Below, one piece after another: positions 52,001 to 60,184 of a stretch of 64,000 nucleotides of DNA. Source of the DNA: JANNVZ01 sp031418455 (lineage in GTDB: Bacteria > Bacteroidota > Bacteroidia > Flavobacteriales_D > Sanyastnellaceae); contig JANOXJ010000221.1 of assembly GCA_031418455.1 (NCBI GenBank), positions 7,056 through 71,055 on the forward strand, in the 5' to 3' direction. Below the pieces are notes generated by a model. That model was not told the origin of the DNA, did not search any database, and saw only the letters and a list, made by a program, of their open reading frames with translations. The position numbers and the translations under genes are program-made. Every line of letters begins with the position of its first letter. Within the stretch, counting starts at the first letter, position 1.

Positions 52001-52526
52001 TTTTAGCTGGTCGCCTTATGAGCTCACTTCTTTAGATCCCATAGCCACATTTGAAAATAACTCGTTAGGTGGCACTCAGTTCTACTGGGATTTTGCATCC
52101 CTTGGAAACTCTGTGGAAATGCAGCCAGTGTTTGAGTTTCCTAACGAGGAACCTGCCAACTTTGAGGTGTGTTTGATGGCAACCAATGAGTATGGCTGCT
52201 TTGATACCACTTGCAAATTTATCCACCTTGATAATGAGTATGTGTTTTATGCACCCAACGCTTTTACACCTGACAATGATGGTATTAACGACTATTTTTT
52301 GCCATACATGCTAGGCTTGGATGAAACCACTTACCATATACAAATTTTTGACAGATGGGGTGATGTAGTATTTGAAACCAACGATGCAAGACAGCCCTGG
52401 ACAGGTAATGTAAGAGGAGGTAGCTACTACGCAGCGGAAGATGTGTATGCCTGGCGTGTGAGTGTAAAGGACAAAGAAATGGCTGACTATAAAATATTAA
52501 AAGGCCATGTGACGCTAATTAGGTAA
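49029..52526 (+). CDS. Giant surface protein with ~85-residue repeats, T9SS type B
   Basis: From the ATG at 49029, 1165 residues with a hydrophobic signal region (to ~TETKAQ); the TTG at 49011 lies within a promoter box. The body is built of ~85-residue beta repeats of the form C-x-G ... GGxWxxxxGNxxxxxFNPxxxxxGxYxYxxxxxxC, at least eight copies, followed by less regular domains and a PKD domain (~1010-1080, VAHFSWSPYEL). The end is a type B sorting domain (APNAFTPDNDGINDYF, IQIFDRWGDVVFET, PWTGNVRGG, HVTLI). Probably a large adhesin of the gliding-motility-associated kind, exported by T9SS. First of three such genes after the sigma/anti-sigma pair. Confidence 0.88.
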   Translation: MCFCFLFLNLRLYIRLILTIVLALVLTETKAQFNNTATSGPCQCDGSFVFNNPTAGNATYTLTDEAGNMLDQQTNATGTFTATGLCASVYLLEVNTNGNSQAFVTNISAGAFDPGAASVHGVCTTDGTNSLSSFLTAPQAGGVWTNPAGNVVSNSINPANAMPGLYVYTTQSGGCDVATGVYIYIIQNASPGLSTTYDICDWYQPFQLLTFMAGSPDPNGVWFDIAGNPMDGWYYPATMDSASFVYMIDTVPGCGPVFSVMTVDENLTPDPGLDASVTVCANGSAFIMTSYLGGSPDLNGQWFNSSNQPVPTIFNPASMPEGVYRYHLDGEQPCVDQNAYLTIDFISGNPSGEDASYTVCSNGGNINMLVALNGNPVAGGTWTNPLGVVTDNLFNPQTEPAGVYSYYYPNVGCNPSNAELTILVETLPNAGPNNSATICETVAQFNLSALLGANTSSGGVWTDIIGNAINPVLSNPALGSQSYTYTVEGNVCPDDQSVMQLVVESQTVAPGNVDFTICSEDAPVDLNNLYSITGLEYYNQQGLPITNIFNPANTSSSIIEVVNESQNVCPDGSSDITITVEQPAFANAADTLEICNSAITYDLNTSNAAINFANGTWTDELFNTVSNVVTLNFTGYRTFIFTTNSAQLCSESVWTFTLNAYQPNEAGAGADYVFCTTDSSIPLATLLPSSASGAGTWIYNGAPFAPTSFDPQQNTGGTYYYTIAANGPCPADAAEVNIVVQNGIVYTAGDDLTACSGLGDIAIGQDNPANCSYIWSPPQDLNNANVSNPVLTINNLNNVPVTYEYSVTVNDGICTVYDTVLVTLNPNPTPLLNPVYELCASEFVTLDAGIVGNFTWYPQNYFPQQNQSTQTISPDVDVDIIVNASNQWGCNGADTAMVMVHPMPAAVPLVESIAACPPVIIEGALDASSAQCDNVIWNFIGVGEFEGNTFQTILYDSGSYNIELLVSSDFGCSQNYFLNADIVVFPAPVAHFSWSPYELTSLDPIATFENNSLGGTQFYWDFASLGNSVEMQPVFEFPNEEPANFEVCLMATNEYGCFDTTCKFIHLDNEYVFYAPNAFTPDNDGINDYFLPYMLGLDETTYHIQIFDRWGDVVFETNDARQPWTGNVRGGSYYAAEDVYAWRVSVKDKEMADYKILKGHVTLIR

Positions 52527-52686
52527 AGAATAATGTTTTGAAGGAATGAATATGAGTGCATACTCTGCCTTGCTCTCCAATATTAAGAATCAATTATTAG
52601 CACATATTGCCAAGGAACAAGCAACTAAATAGGTATTTGATTAGTTTTATTTGCAGCCGCAAGGCGATTAATTTAGGAAATAACCC

Positions 52687-55623
52687 ATGAGCATTTTTTT
52701 TCGTAAGATGTTCTATTCTTTTTTGAAAACGATAATCCATTCATATAAAACACGTTGGAGTTTAACTGTACTCTTTATGCTAGGCATTTGGAGCCAAAAA
52801 ACGTATGCGCAGGAAAACCCCATAAATGGCGCTGACGTTAGCGAGTGCAGTGGCTTTCTTGTTGACTCGGGCTTAAGTGCAGCCGATTATGGCAACAATG
52901 AAAATGAAACCATAACCATTTGTGCTGTGGCGCCTGAAACGATAGTAAACCTTTATTGGAACATTTGTGACCTTGGCAATGGCGACATTATTACTATATA
53001 TGATGGAAACACCACTGGTGCACCTCTTATAGGGAGTTATACTACCAATATGTTGCAGTCGCAAGATATTACGAGTACCAATGCTACTGGTTGTCTTACC
53101 GTAGTTTTTACTTCAGACGGCAGCGATGTGGGGAATTTTGGAGCTGAAATTTCTTGCGGCCTTCCTTGCGAGCACCCACAGTCTGTTATAACTAGCGACC
53201 AAGAGCCCATGCCACTGCTTATATGCCCTGGCGAGGAAGTTACTTTTAACGGAAGCTCAAGTGTTTTTTTCAATGGCACTGCGGTGCAAAGCTTTACATG
53301 GGTGTTTGACGATGGTGCTACCAATACCACCTCGTGGCCAAGTGTTAGCCACGTGTTTACCGAGCCTGGTGGCTACAAAGTGCAGCTACAACTTACTGAT
53401 AACAACAACTGTGACAACAATAATGTAAACGATTACATAGTACTTGTTAGCACACCCCCAAATTTTGATTTAATTTCAGACATCACTGATTTATGTTTGG
53501 GTGGCGAAGCATTTTTAGGCATTACCAACATAGCTCAGGATACATTGTTTGCGGGCGATAGCCTTAGCAATTGGATAAGCGAACCATGGTCTGACATTCC
53601 AAATGCCGACCTGGGTGGCGATTTTTGTATAGAAGATGGAACAGGTTCTTGCTTTAACAATGCCATTCCTGTGAATGCATTTGGCTTTGGTGAAATTGTG
53701 GATCAAGTGAGTGATATTGATAATTTCTTTATCAATTTTGAGCACAGCTTTATGGGCGACCTTACCATTACATTCATTTGCCCAAATGGCCAGTCTATAA
53801 ATGTGCACCAGCAGGGTGGTGGAGGTACTTATTTGGGTGTGCCTATTGACGACTTTGGCGGCCCTTGCCCCGTGCCTGAAGGCGTGGGGTGGGACTATTG
53901 GTGGGCGCCTGATGCTACCAATGGAACATGGGCTGCAGAAAGTGCTACCTCTGGCGGAACCCTGCCTAGCGATACATACCAAAGCGTGCAACCATGGACA
54001 AACCTGCTTGGCTGCCCACTCAATGGTACGTGGGAGATAGAAATTTGCGACCTCTGGGGAGCTGATGATGGCAACATTTTTACTTGGAACGTAAACTTTA
54101 ACCCTAGCCTGTATGGCGACTTGCTAACCTTTGCCCCTGTATATGGACCAGATTGTGATAGCACCTATTGGGCAGGCCCCAACATTGTGACAGAAGTAGC
54201 AGGCTGCGACTACATATATGTGGCCATGGACACTCCCGGTATTTTTGAATATACCTACTACGCTACCAACAATTTTGGGTGCACTTATGACACTACTATA
54301 ACTATAGAAGTAGATGTAGCGCCCACAGTAACTGCTGGCAACGATATAACCATAGACTGTACCTTGCCCAATCAGCAATTGGCTGGCGGATTTACTGCAC
54401 CTGTGCCACCGGGCACATCCTTTGTGTGGCAGTGGAGCCCCGCTGCTGGCCTTGCCAATCCTACCTGGCAATACACCAATTTTAATGGAATAAATAGCAC
54501 TACCACTTATACACTAACAGGCTATCCAACGGGGCAACCTGGGTGTTTTAGTACTGATGAGGTTACGGTATTTGTAAACTCCAGTATGAGCATAGATGTG
54601 GAGGAGTTTTATAATGCATGCAGGGGCGATACCGTGCATGTGCTTGCGCCCACTGTTCAAGGCGGTACTCCACCCTTTACTATATATTGGGAAAGCGATG
54701 CTGGACAAATAATACAAGATGATGCATTTAATTTAACTGTAACAGAACCAATGGAGTATTGTGTCATAGTAGCTGATTTATGTTTAGGCAAAGACACTGC
54801 ATGTACTTCCATCACTGCATTTCCAACAGTGCCAGCTACTTTTCATATTCAAGATCCGCATGGCTGCGAGCCTCACCAGGCCCTGTTTACATTGGATTAT
54901 CTGCAGTATCAGGACATAGAATCTATGACTTGGTTTTTTGATGATGGCAATGATGCAGCCACATTAGCATCTGCTAACCATGAATATCACAGCCCCGGCA
55001 ACTACTATCCGTGGTGCCAGATTGTAGATGTGAACGGATGCATAACTGCTGACACTGCTGCTTCACCAGTAATAATTTGGCCAACACCATACGCCAGTTT
55101 TGTGGTAGATCCGCCATACACTATACTTCCAAATACAACTTTTGATTTTAATAACGAGACCATTAATGGAGCTCAGTATTACTGGAATATAGCTGGGTTG
55201 GGTGAGGCATCATCTACCGATACTTCCTTTACTTTTCCTGCGGAAACTGCAGGGTTTTATGATGTGTGGCTTTATGCTTTTAATCAATATGGCTGCATAG
55301 ACAGCACCTACCGACAAGCCATAGTGGAAGATGCTATAGATGTATACATACCCAATGCTTTTACGCCTGACAATGATGGAATAAATGATGTGTGGCAAAT
55401 ACAAGGCAAGGGCTTTCAAGGCGAAGGATTTAGTGCTGAAATATTCAACCGATGGGGCGAGTTAGTATACCAAAGCAATGACCCTACCGGAGCATGGACA
55501 GGCAATTATCGCAATGGCAATAATTATGTGCCAGATGGAGTATATTCCTATAAAGTAGTAGTACGCGATATCCAAAATGATATTAATCATAAGTATTGGG
55601 GCAGCATAGTTATAGTGCGATAG
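52687..55623 (+). CDS. CUB/PKD/P-domain surface protein, T9SS type B
   Basis: 978 residues; the signal peptide is long, ending near KTYAQ. Order: CUB domain (~45-155, NGDIITIYDGNTTGAPLIG and GCLTVVFTSDGS); PKD (~165-255, FTWVFDDGATN); proprotein-convertase P-like domain (~310-480, NFEHSFMGDLTITFICPNG, GVGWDYWWAP, LNGTWEIEICDLWG); further beta domains and PKD repeats (~740-890, MTWFFDDGND); type B sorting domain (IPNAFTPDNDGINDVW, EIFNRWGELVYQS, AWTGNYRNG). It is a paralogue of the next gene. Likely extracellular, with protein- or glycan-binding modules; no catalytic site is visible. Confidence 0.88.
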   Translation: MSIFFRKMFYSFLKTIIHSYKTRWSLTVLFMLGIWSQKTYAQENPINGADVSECSGFLVDSGLSAADYGNNENETITICAVAPETIVNLYWNICDLGNGDIITIYDGNTTGAPLIGSYTTNMLQSQDITSTNATGCLTVVFTSDGSDVGNFGAEISCGLPCEHPQSVITSDQEPMPLLICPGEEVTFNGSSSVFFNGTAVQSFTWVFDDGATNTTSWPSVSHVFTEPGGYKVQLQLTDNNNCDNNNVNDYIVLVSTPPNFDLISDITDLCLGGEAFLGITNIAQDTLFAGDSLSNWISEPWSDIPNADLGGDFCIEDGTGSCFNNAIPVNAFGFGEIVDQVSDIDNFFINFEHSFMGDLTITFICPNGQSINVHQQGGGGTYLGVPIDDFGGPCPVPEGVGWDYWWAPDATNGTWAAESATSGGTLPSDTYQSVQPWTNLLGCPLNGTWEIEICDLWGADDGNIFTWNVNFNPSLYGDLLTFAPVYGPDCDSTYWAGPNIVTEVAGCDYIYVAMDTPGIFEYTYYATNNFGCTYDTTITIEVDVAPTVTAGNDITIDCTLPNQQLAGGFTAPVPPGTSFVWQWSPAAGLANPTWQYTNFNGINSTTTYTLTGYPTGQPGCFSTDEVTVFVNSSMSIDVEEFYNACRGDTVHVLAPTVQGGTPPFTIYWESDAGQIIQDDAFNLTVTEPMEYCVIVADLCLGKDTACTSITAFPTVPATFHIQDPHGCEPHQALFTLDYLQYQDIESMTWFFDDGNDAATLASANHEYHSPGNYYPWCQIVDVNGCITADTAASPVIIWPTPYASFVVDPPYTILPNTTFDFNNETINGAQYYWNIAGLGEASSTDTSFTFPAETAGFYDVWLYAFNQYGCIDSTYRQAIVEDAIDVYIPNAFTPDNDGINDVWQIQGKGFQGEGFSAEIFNRWGELVYQSNDPTGAWTGNYRNGNNYVPDGVYSYKVVVRDIQNDINHKYWGSIVIVR

Positions 55624-55786
55624 AATATTTTTTTTGTCTACCGTGCAATGCATTGCCACTCAGCAAGCATTTATTATTACAATCCAACAGTGTACTAATT
55701 TTCTTAGCTGCATAGCGTTTCAATGGTGCAACCTTTATACCTTAGCAGAGTCACATATTTAGTCTAGGACTAATTAACGGAATTGC

Positions 55787-58700
55787 ATGAAAAAAATATA
55801 TACTTTATTCGCACTCTTATTTGTTTTTGTTGGAGTGCGCGCGCAAATAGCATGTCAGGGATTTCCCATACAGGTAATGTCAGCTGGTACATTTAACGTG
55901 TGCGATATTACCTTACAAGACTCAGGTGGTGGCGGCCCGTATTTGGATCAAAACATTACTATGACCTTGTGTCCCACCACACCGGGCGATGTAATTCAGT
56001 TGGCTTTTAGTGCATTTGCACTTACTAACCCTCCTGGCAACAATGGTGACGATGTAATTTCTGTTTTTGATGGGCCGGATACTTCCTCACCCTCACTTGG
56101 GGACTATGGCGGAAATAATTGGCAAGGGCTAGAAATTACAGGAACAGTAAATAACCCTACTGGATGCCTTACACTTGTGTTTCAAGATTTGGGCGCGGCT
56201 AACACTGCTAGTCCTGGTTTTGAAGCTTGTGTTACCTGCACTACACCTTGCGACCCACCTACAGCGGCTTCAGCCATAGTAGACCCACAACCTGCTGACC
56301 CTGCTATACAAAGTGTAGGAGTTTGTGCGGGAGCGGAGGTTAGTTTTAGCGGGGCTGGCTCATTTCCAGCTTCAGGTTTCCAAATATCAAAGTACATATG
56401 GAATTTTGATGATGGAACAATAGACGAAACAAGCGGAATAAATGCCTCACACGTGTTTGCCGAACCAGGCGAATACATAGTAACACTCACTGTAGAAGAC
56501 AACAATAATGCGGATGGCACTGGTTGTCAGAATCTGAATATCATTCCTTTGCAAGTTTTAGTCAGTACAATACCACATTACCCGGGATTGTTTTCTTCAG
56601 AAACGTGCTATCCAGAGCAGGTTGTTTTGGAAGCAGTAATAAATCCTGATACTGATGGCAATGGAATACCTGATGAAATAATAGACGTAGTGAGTCCTAC
56701 GTGGACAGCCTTGCCACCACAAGTAGTAGCGGGTCAAACTTATTTGGCAGATGGTGCTGGATTTAGTTATTCCACTTGTCTCACATTCGACTTTTTTGAA
56801 GATGGAGCAGTACTAGAAAACTGCTCAGATCTATTAAGTGTATTTGTAAATATGGAGCATAGCTACATGGGCGACCTTGGTCTGTTTATTACCTGTCCGG
56901 ATGGCACACAAGTGTCATTAGTAGAGTGGGGAGTGAATGGAGGTGGAGGAACATTTTTGGGCGAAGCTTTGGATGACAACGGAACTAATCCAGGAGTGGG
57001 TTATGATTACTACTGGGACCCAACAGCCACTAACGGCACATGGGGAGAGAATGCAGGCTTTGGTACAGCCTCATTGCCTGCCGGCTCTTATGAATCTTAT
57101 GGTAATTTGTGCGACCTTGTGGGTTGCCCCCTTAATGGTGCGTGGTGCTTTAGTGTAACAGATAATTTGGCTATTGACAACGGATACATTTTCGCATGGG
57201 GACTTAATCTAAATCCTGCATTGTATCCAGATGTTACCACCTTCACACCCGTCATAGGTTTGGGCGCTGACAGCAGCTACTGGAGTGGCCCTGGCATTAT
57301 AGATTTGAGTGATGATGCTGATACCGCATACGTGTTGCCTTCAGCATCTGGTATTTATGAGTACACATATACTGTATTAAATAATTTTGGATGTCAGTTT
57401 GACACCACCATTACCGTTACCTGGAATGATCCTATTGAGATAACTGCAGGTCCTGATCAACTTTTCTCTTGCGGTGCAGTGCAGTTGGAAGGTGGTTTCC
57501 AGGGACAACCTACTCCAAGTTGTGGTTCTGATGCAGGCGTGTTTAATTATTGTTATGACAATAACGAAAATTTTACATGGACCTTTTGCCCCGATGACCC
57601 TGGTGATGGAGCCACCTTTATGACCTTTACTTTCATCTCAGGTCAAATGGAAAATTTCTTTGAAGATTTTACAGTGTATGATGGAGACAATACAAACGCA
57701 CCAGTAATAGCACTTTGGAGCACTGGCGATGCAACTGGCCAATCTTGGACAGCCACAAATCCTACTGGATGTTTAACCATTACCTTCTCCTCTGACGGAT
57801 CGGTAGCATGCGGCACTGGAAATTACAACGAGTGGACCTACGAAATTTCGTGCAGCAGCGGTGGCCCACAATACACTTGGGAGTGGACACCCGCAGAATA
57901 TTTAGATGATGCAGCAATACCTGGCCCGAACGTTACGGTCTTGCCACAAACAACTACGTTTACTCTTACAGCTTATCCGGAAGGACATCCCGATTGCGCA
58001 GCAACTGACCAGGTGATGGTAAATATAGACCCACTTGGCGACCCTGGTTTGGATGCGCAAATAACCATTTGCAGCACCGATGCACCTTTTGATATGTTTG
58101 ATGAATTGGGAGGAAGTCCAGTAACGACAGGTGTCTGGCTTGATCCTAATGGTACTCAATTGCCAGATGGAATATATGATCCTGCGTCTTTTATGCCGGG
58201 CGATTATACCTATAGCGTGGCATTTGGCAACTGCGAGGCGCATAGTATTTTGACTATTGAAATGGCCTTGCCTACCACTATAGAAATAAGTGATGACACT
58301 ACCATTTGTCAATTTACTGAATTCAATTATCAATTGCTCGATTTACAAAATGGACAAGAACCATTCACTTATAATTGGACATATAATGGAACTACGATAA
58401 GCATATTGCCCGGTGGCGGAGTGCAGTTGCCAGATAGCAGCGGCACTGTCTGTTTAGATGTTACAGATGCGTGTGGATATGTGGTTACAGAATGTTTTGA
58501 AGTAGTAATGCTGCAAGCACCCATAGTAGAGTTTGAAGCTGATACAACTCAACTTTGTTGGCCAGAGCCTTTCCATGTTACTAGCTTGGTAGACCCTGCA
58601 CTTTACACCAATTTAGATTGGACGGTGAGTGATGGATTTACTGCACAAAATGAAACAAGTATTGACCTCAATTTTGCACAACCTGGTACTTATGATATAA

Positions 58701-59320
58701 CGTTAATGGTGGTGAACGAACTTGGGTGCGAGTATCAAATAACCAAAGAAGATTATATCATTTCATTCAGTTTGCCTATTGCAGGATTTGACCCTGATCC
58801 ACAACCTACCGATGCTACGAATACCGAAATATTTTTTCAGGATGAAACCATTGGAGAAATAATAAATTATGAATGGGAATTTGGTGACCCACTTTTAGGT
58901 ACCAGCAATGTTCAAAATCCTACGTTTGATTTTCCCTTAGGTGTGGGAGGTATATATCCTGTAATGCTTACCGTAACTGATATAAATAATTGCACAGATT
59001 ATGTGCAGGGCTATGTAGATATTAATGATATTTTTCAAGTGTTTGCTCCCAACACATTTACTCCTAACTATGATGGTATAAATGATGTCTTCTTCATCAA
59101 AGGTTCCGACATAGACAATAGCAGATTCTTGCTCCAGATTTTTAATCGCTTTGGCGATAAGATTTATGAATCGAAAGACATAAACCAGCCATGGACAGGC
59201 GATGTGCATAATGGTGAATATTTTGCTGGCAATGGTGTATATAATTGGAGGGCTGTAGTTGTAAGCGAAAGCACTGGCGAAAAACTAGAGCTAGATGGTT
59301 ACATTACCATCATCAGGTAA
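55787..59320 (+). CDS. CUB/PKD/P-domain surface protein, T9SS type B (paralogue)
   Basis: 1177 residues with a standard signal peptide (MKKIYTLFALLFVFVGVRAQ). Order: CUB (~30-150, DVISVFDGPDTSSPSLGDYG); PKD (~170-260, YIWNFDDGTID); P-like domain (~310-485, NMEHSYMGDLGLFITCPDG, GVGYDYYWDP, LNGAWCFSVTDN); a second CUB (~570-690, DFTVYDGDNTNAPVIA); PKD-like and beta repeats; PKD (~1000-1080, YEWEFGDPLLG); type B sorting domain (APNTFTPNYDGINDVF, LQIFNRFGDKIYES, PWTGDVHNG). It shares layout with the preceding gene, with one CUB unit more, so the two arose by duplication. A GACTAATTAACGGAAT motif ends 4 bp before its ATG. Confidence 0.88.
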   Translation: MKKIYTLFALLFVFVGVRAQIACQGFPIQVMSAGTFNVCDITLQDSGGGGPYLDQNITMTLCPTTPGDVIQLAFSAFALTNPPGNNGDDVISVFDGPDTSSPSLGDYGGNNWQGLEITGTVNNPTGCLTLVFQDLGAANTASPGFEACVTCTTPCDPPTAASAIVDPQPADPAIQSVGVCAGAEVSFSGAGSFPASGFQISKYIWNFDDGTIDETSGINASHVFAEPGEYIVTLTVEDNNNADGTGCQNLNIIPLQVLVSTIPHYPGLFSSETCYPEQVVLEAVINPDTDGNGIPDEIIDVVSPTWTALPPQVVAGQTYLADGAGFSYSTCLTFDFFEDGAVLENCSDLLSVFVNMEHSYMGDLGLFITCPDGTQVSLVEWGVNGGGGTFLGEALDDNGTNPGVGYDYYWDPTATNGTWGENAGFGTASLPAGSYESYGNLCDLVGCPLNGAWCFSVTDNLAIDNGYIFAWGLNLNPALYPDVTTFTPVIGLGADSSYWSGPGIIDLSDDADTAYVLPSASGIYEYTYTVLNNFGCQFDTTITVTWNDPIEITAGPDQLFSCGAVQLEGGFQGQPTPSCGSDAGVFNYCYDNNENFTWTFCPDDPGDGATFMTFTFISGQMENFFEDFTVYDGDNTNAPVIALWSTGDATGQSWTATNPTGCLTITFSSDGSVACGTGNYNEWTYEISCSSGGPQYTWEWTPAEYLDDAAIPGPNVTVLPQTTTFTLTAYPEGHPDCAATDQVMVNIDPLGDPGLDAQITICSTDAPFDMFDELGGSPVTTGVWLDPNGTQLPDGIYDPASFMPGDYTYSVAFGNCEAHSILTIEMALPTTIEISDDTTICQFTEFNYQLLDLQNGQEPFTYNWTYNGTTISILPGGGVQLPDSSGTVCLDVTDACGYVVTECFEVVMLQAPIVEFEADTTQLCWPEPFHVTSLVDPALYTNLDWTVSDGFTAQNETSIDLNFAQPGTYDITLMVVNELGCEYQITKEDYIISFSLPIAGFDPDPQPTDATNTEIFFQDETIGEIINYEWEFGDPLLGTSNVQNPTFDFPLGVGGIYPVMLTVTDINNCTDYVQGYVDINDIFQVFAPNTFTPNYDGINDVFFIKGSDIDNSRFLLQIFNRFGDKIYESKDINQPWTGDVHNGEYFAGNGVYNWRAVVVSESTGEKLELDGYITIIR

Positions 59321-59360
59321 TATCGTAGTAAAAGCAATTTCATCACAAATTATTTATACG

Positions 59361-59388
59361 AAAAAAGGAGCGAGAGCTCCTTTTTTTT
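59361..59388 (+). terminator. Intrinsic terminator after the third type B cargo gene
   Basis: Stem GGAGC/GCTCC extended by A6/T8 pairing, four-base loop, followed by T8. Confidence 0.87.
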
Positions 59389-60184
59389 GTTATGTTTTTT
59401 TCTGTAAAAAACTATTCTATAATCCATAATAAAACCTTCAATCCCCAGTATTTCTAAAATTTATTTTGCATGAAAAATAAAATATTGCAGCATGTGAGTA
59501 ATATTAATAGTTAAAAAATTGGAGTCTTTTTCTTTCGAAAAAAATAAGGAGTTGTGAAATTCTAATTATACATTAAAGTTTAAGAGTAATTTCCGTCACT
59601 AGAAAATGACCTATGAACACGTCATTTTTGCCGTCTTAAATGTTAAAAGTTGCGATTAACAATAATTCGCTATTGTTTTATTAAACTCTTGATTTACTTT
59701 TGTCTTACTCAAACGGATTCGCGATTTGTTACTAGCAAATCGTTTTATACTTTAACCAAAACCGATATGAATAATATCAAATTTTCGTGCTATACAATAA
59801 AAAATTATTGGGCTAGGCTAAATGCAGTATTTAATAGTGCCAATTTTTATTGTATTTATAAATTTTATGTTTCCATCTGTGCTATAGAGAAATTGCAGCT
59901 AGCCGCTGTATTTAACTGGCAACTGATCGCCTAATCCAGTTATTAATTATTCTAAACCTAACCCAACAAAAAAAATGATTATACAGCTGAAGTTTATTCT
60001 GGATTTTGTATTCAAAGAATCTACTAATTCAAAAATTATTTTATAAAGCTGCTGAATTTGAATTGACCATGAATGATGTCAATAAAATTTCAGTGAGTTC
60101 GCGAATAACAATTTTTGGTACTTCAGAAATCTATGAACTATAAATTATCAACTCAATAAATTCTAATTGTAAATCCCTATTTCT
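59389..60184. other. AT-rich intergenic region with long leader of the giant gene
   Basis: About 800 bases, visibly more AT-rich than the rest. It holds one good promoter (59673-59702) and no convincing gene. A 55-codon frame from the ATG at 59767 to 59934 exists but shows no family features. No tRNA, riboswitch or clear hairpin was recognised. Confidence 0.6.
59673..59702 (+). promoter_or_regulatory. Bacteroidota-type promoter (TTG-N19-TACTTTTG)
   Basis: TTG at 59673-59675 and a perfect TAnnTTTG box (TACTTTTG, 59695-59702) separated by exactly 19 bases, the consensus spacing. The expected start is near 59709, leaving a leader of about 475 bases before the ATG at 60185. Confidence 0.65.

Noticed and set aside
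59650..59934. A 94-codon frame (55 codons from its first ATG) in the AT-rich leader
   Set aside because: No signal peptide, domain or plausible start context; Phe/Tyr/Cys-rich as expected from AT-rich noncoding DNA. Kept only as a small-protein possibility in the findings.
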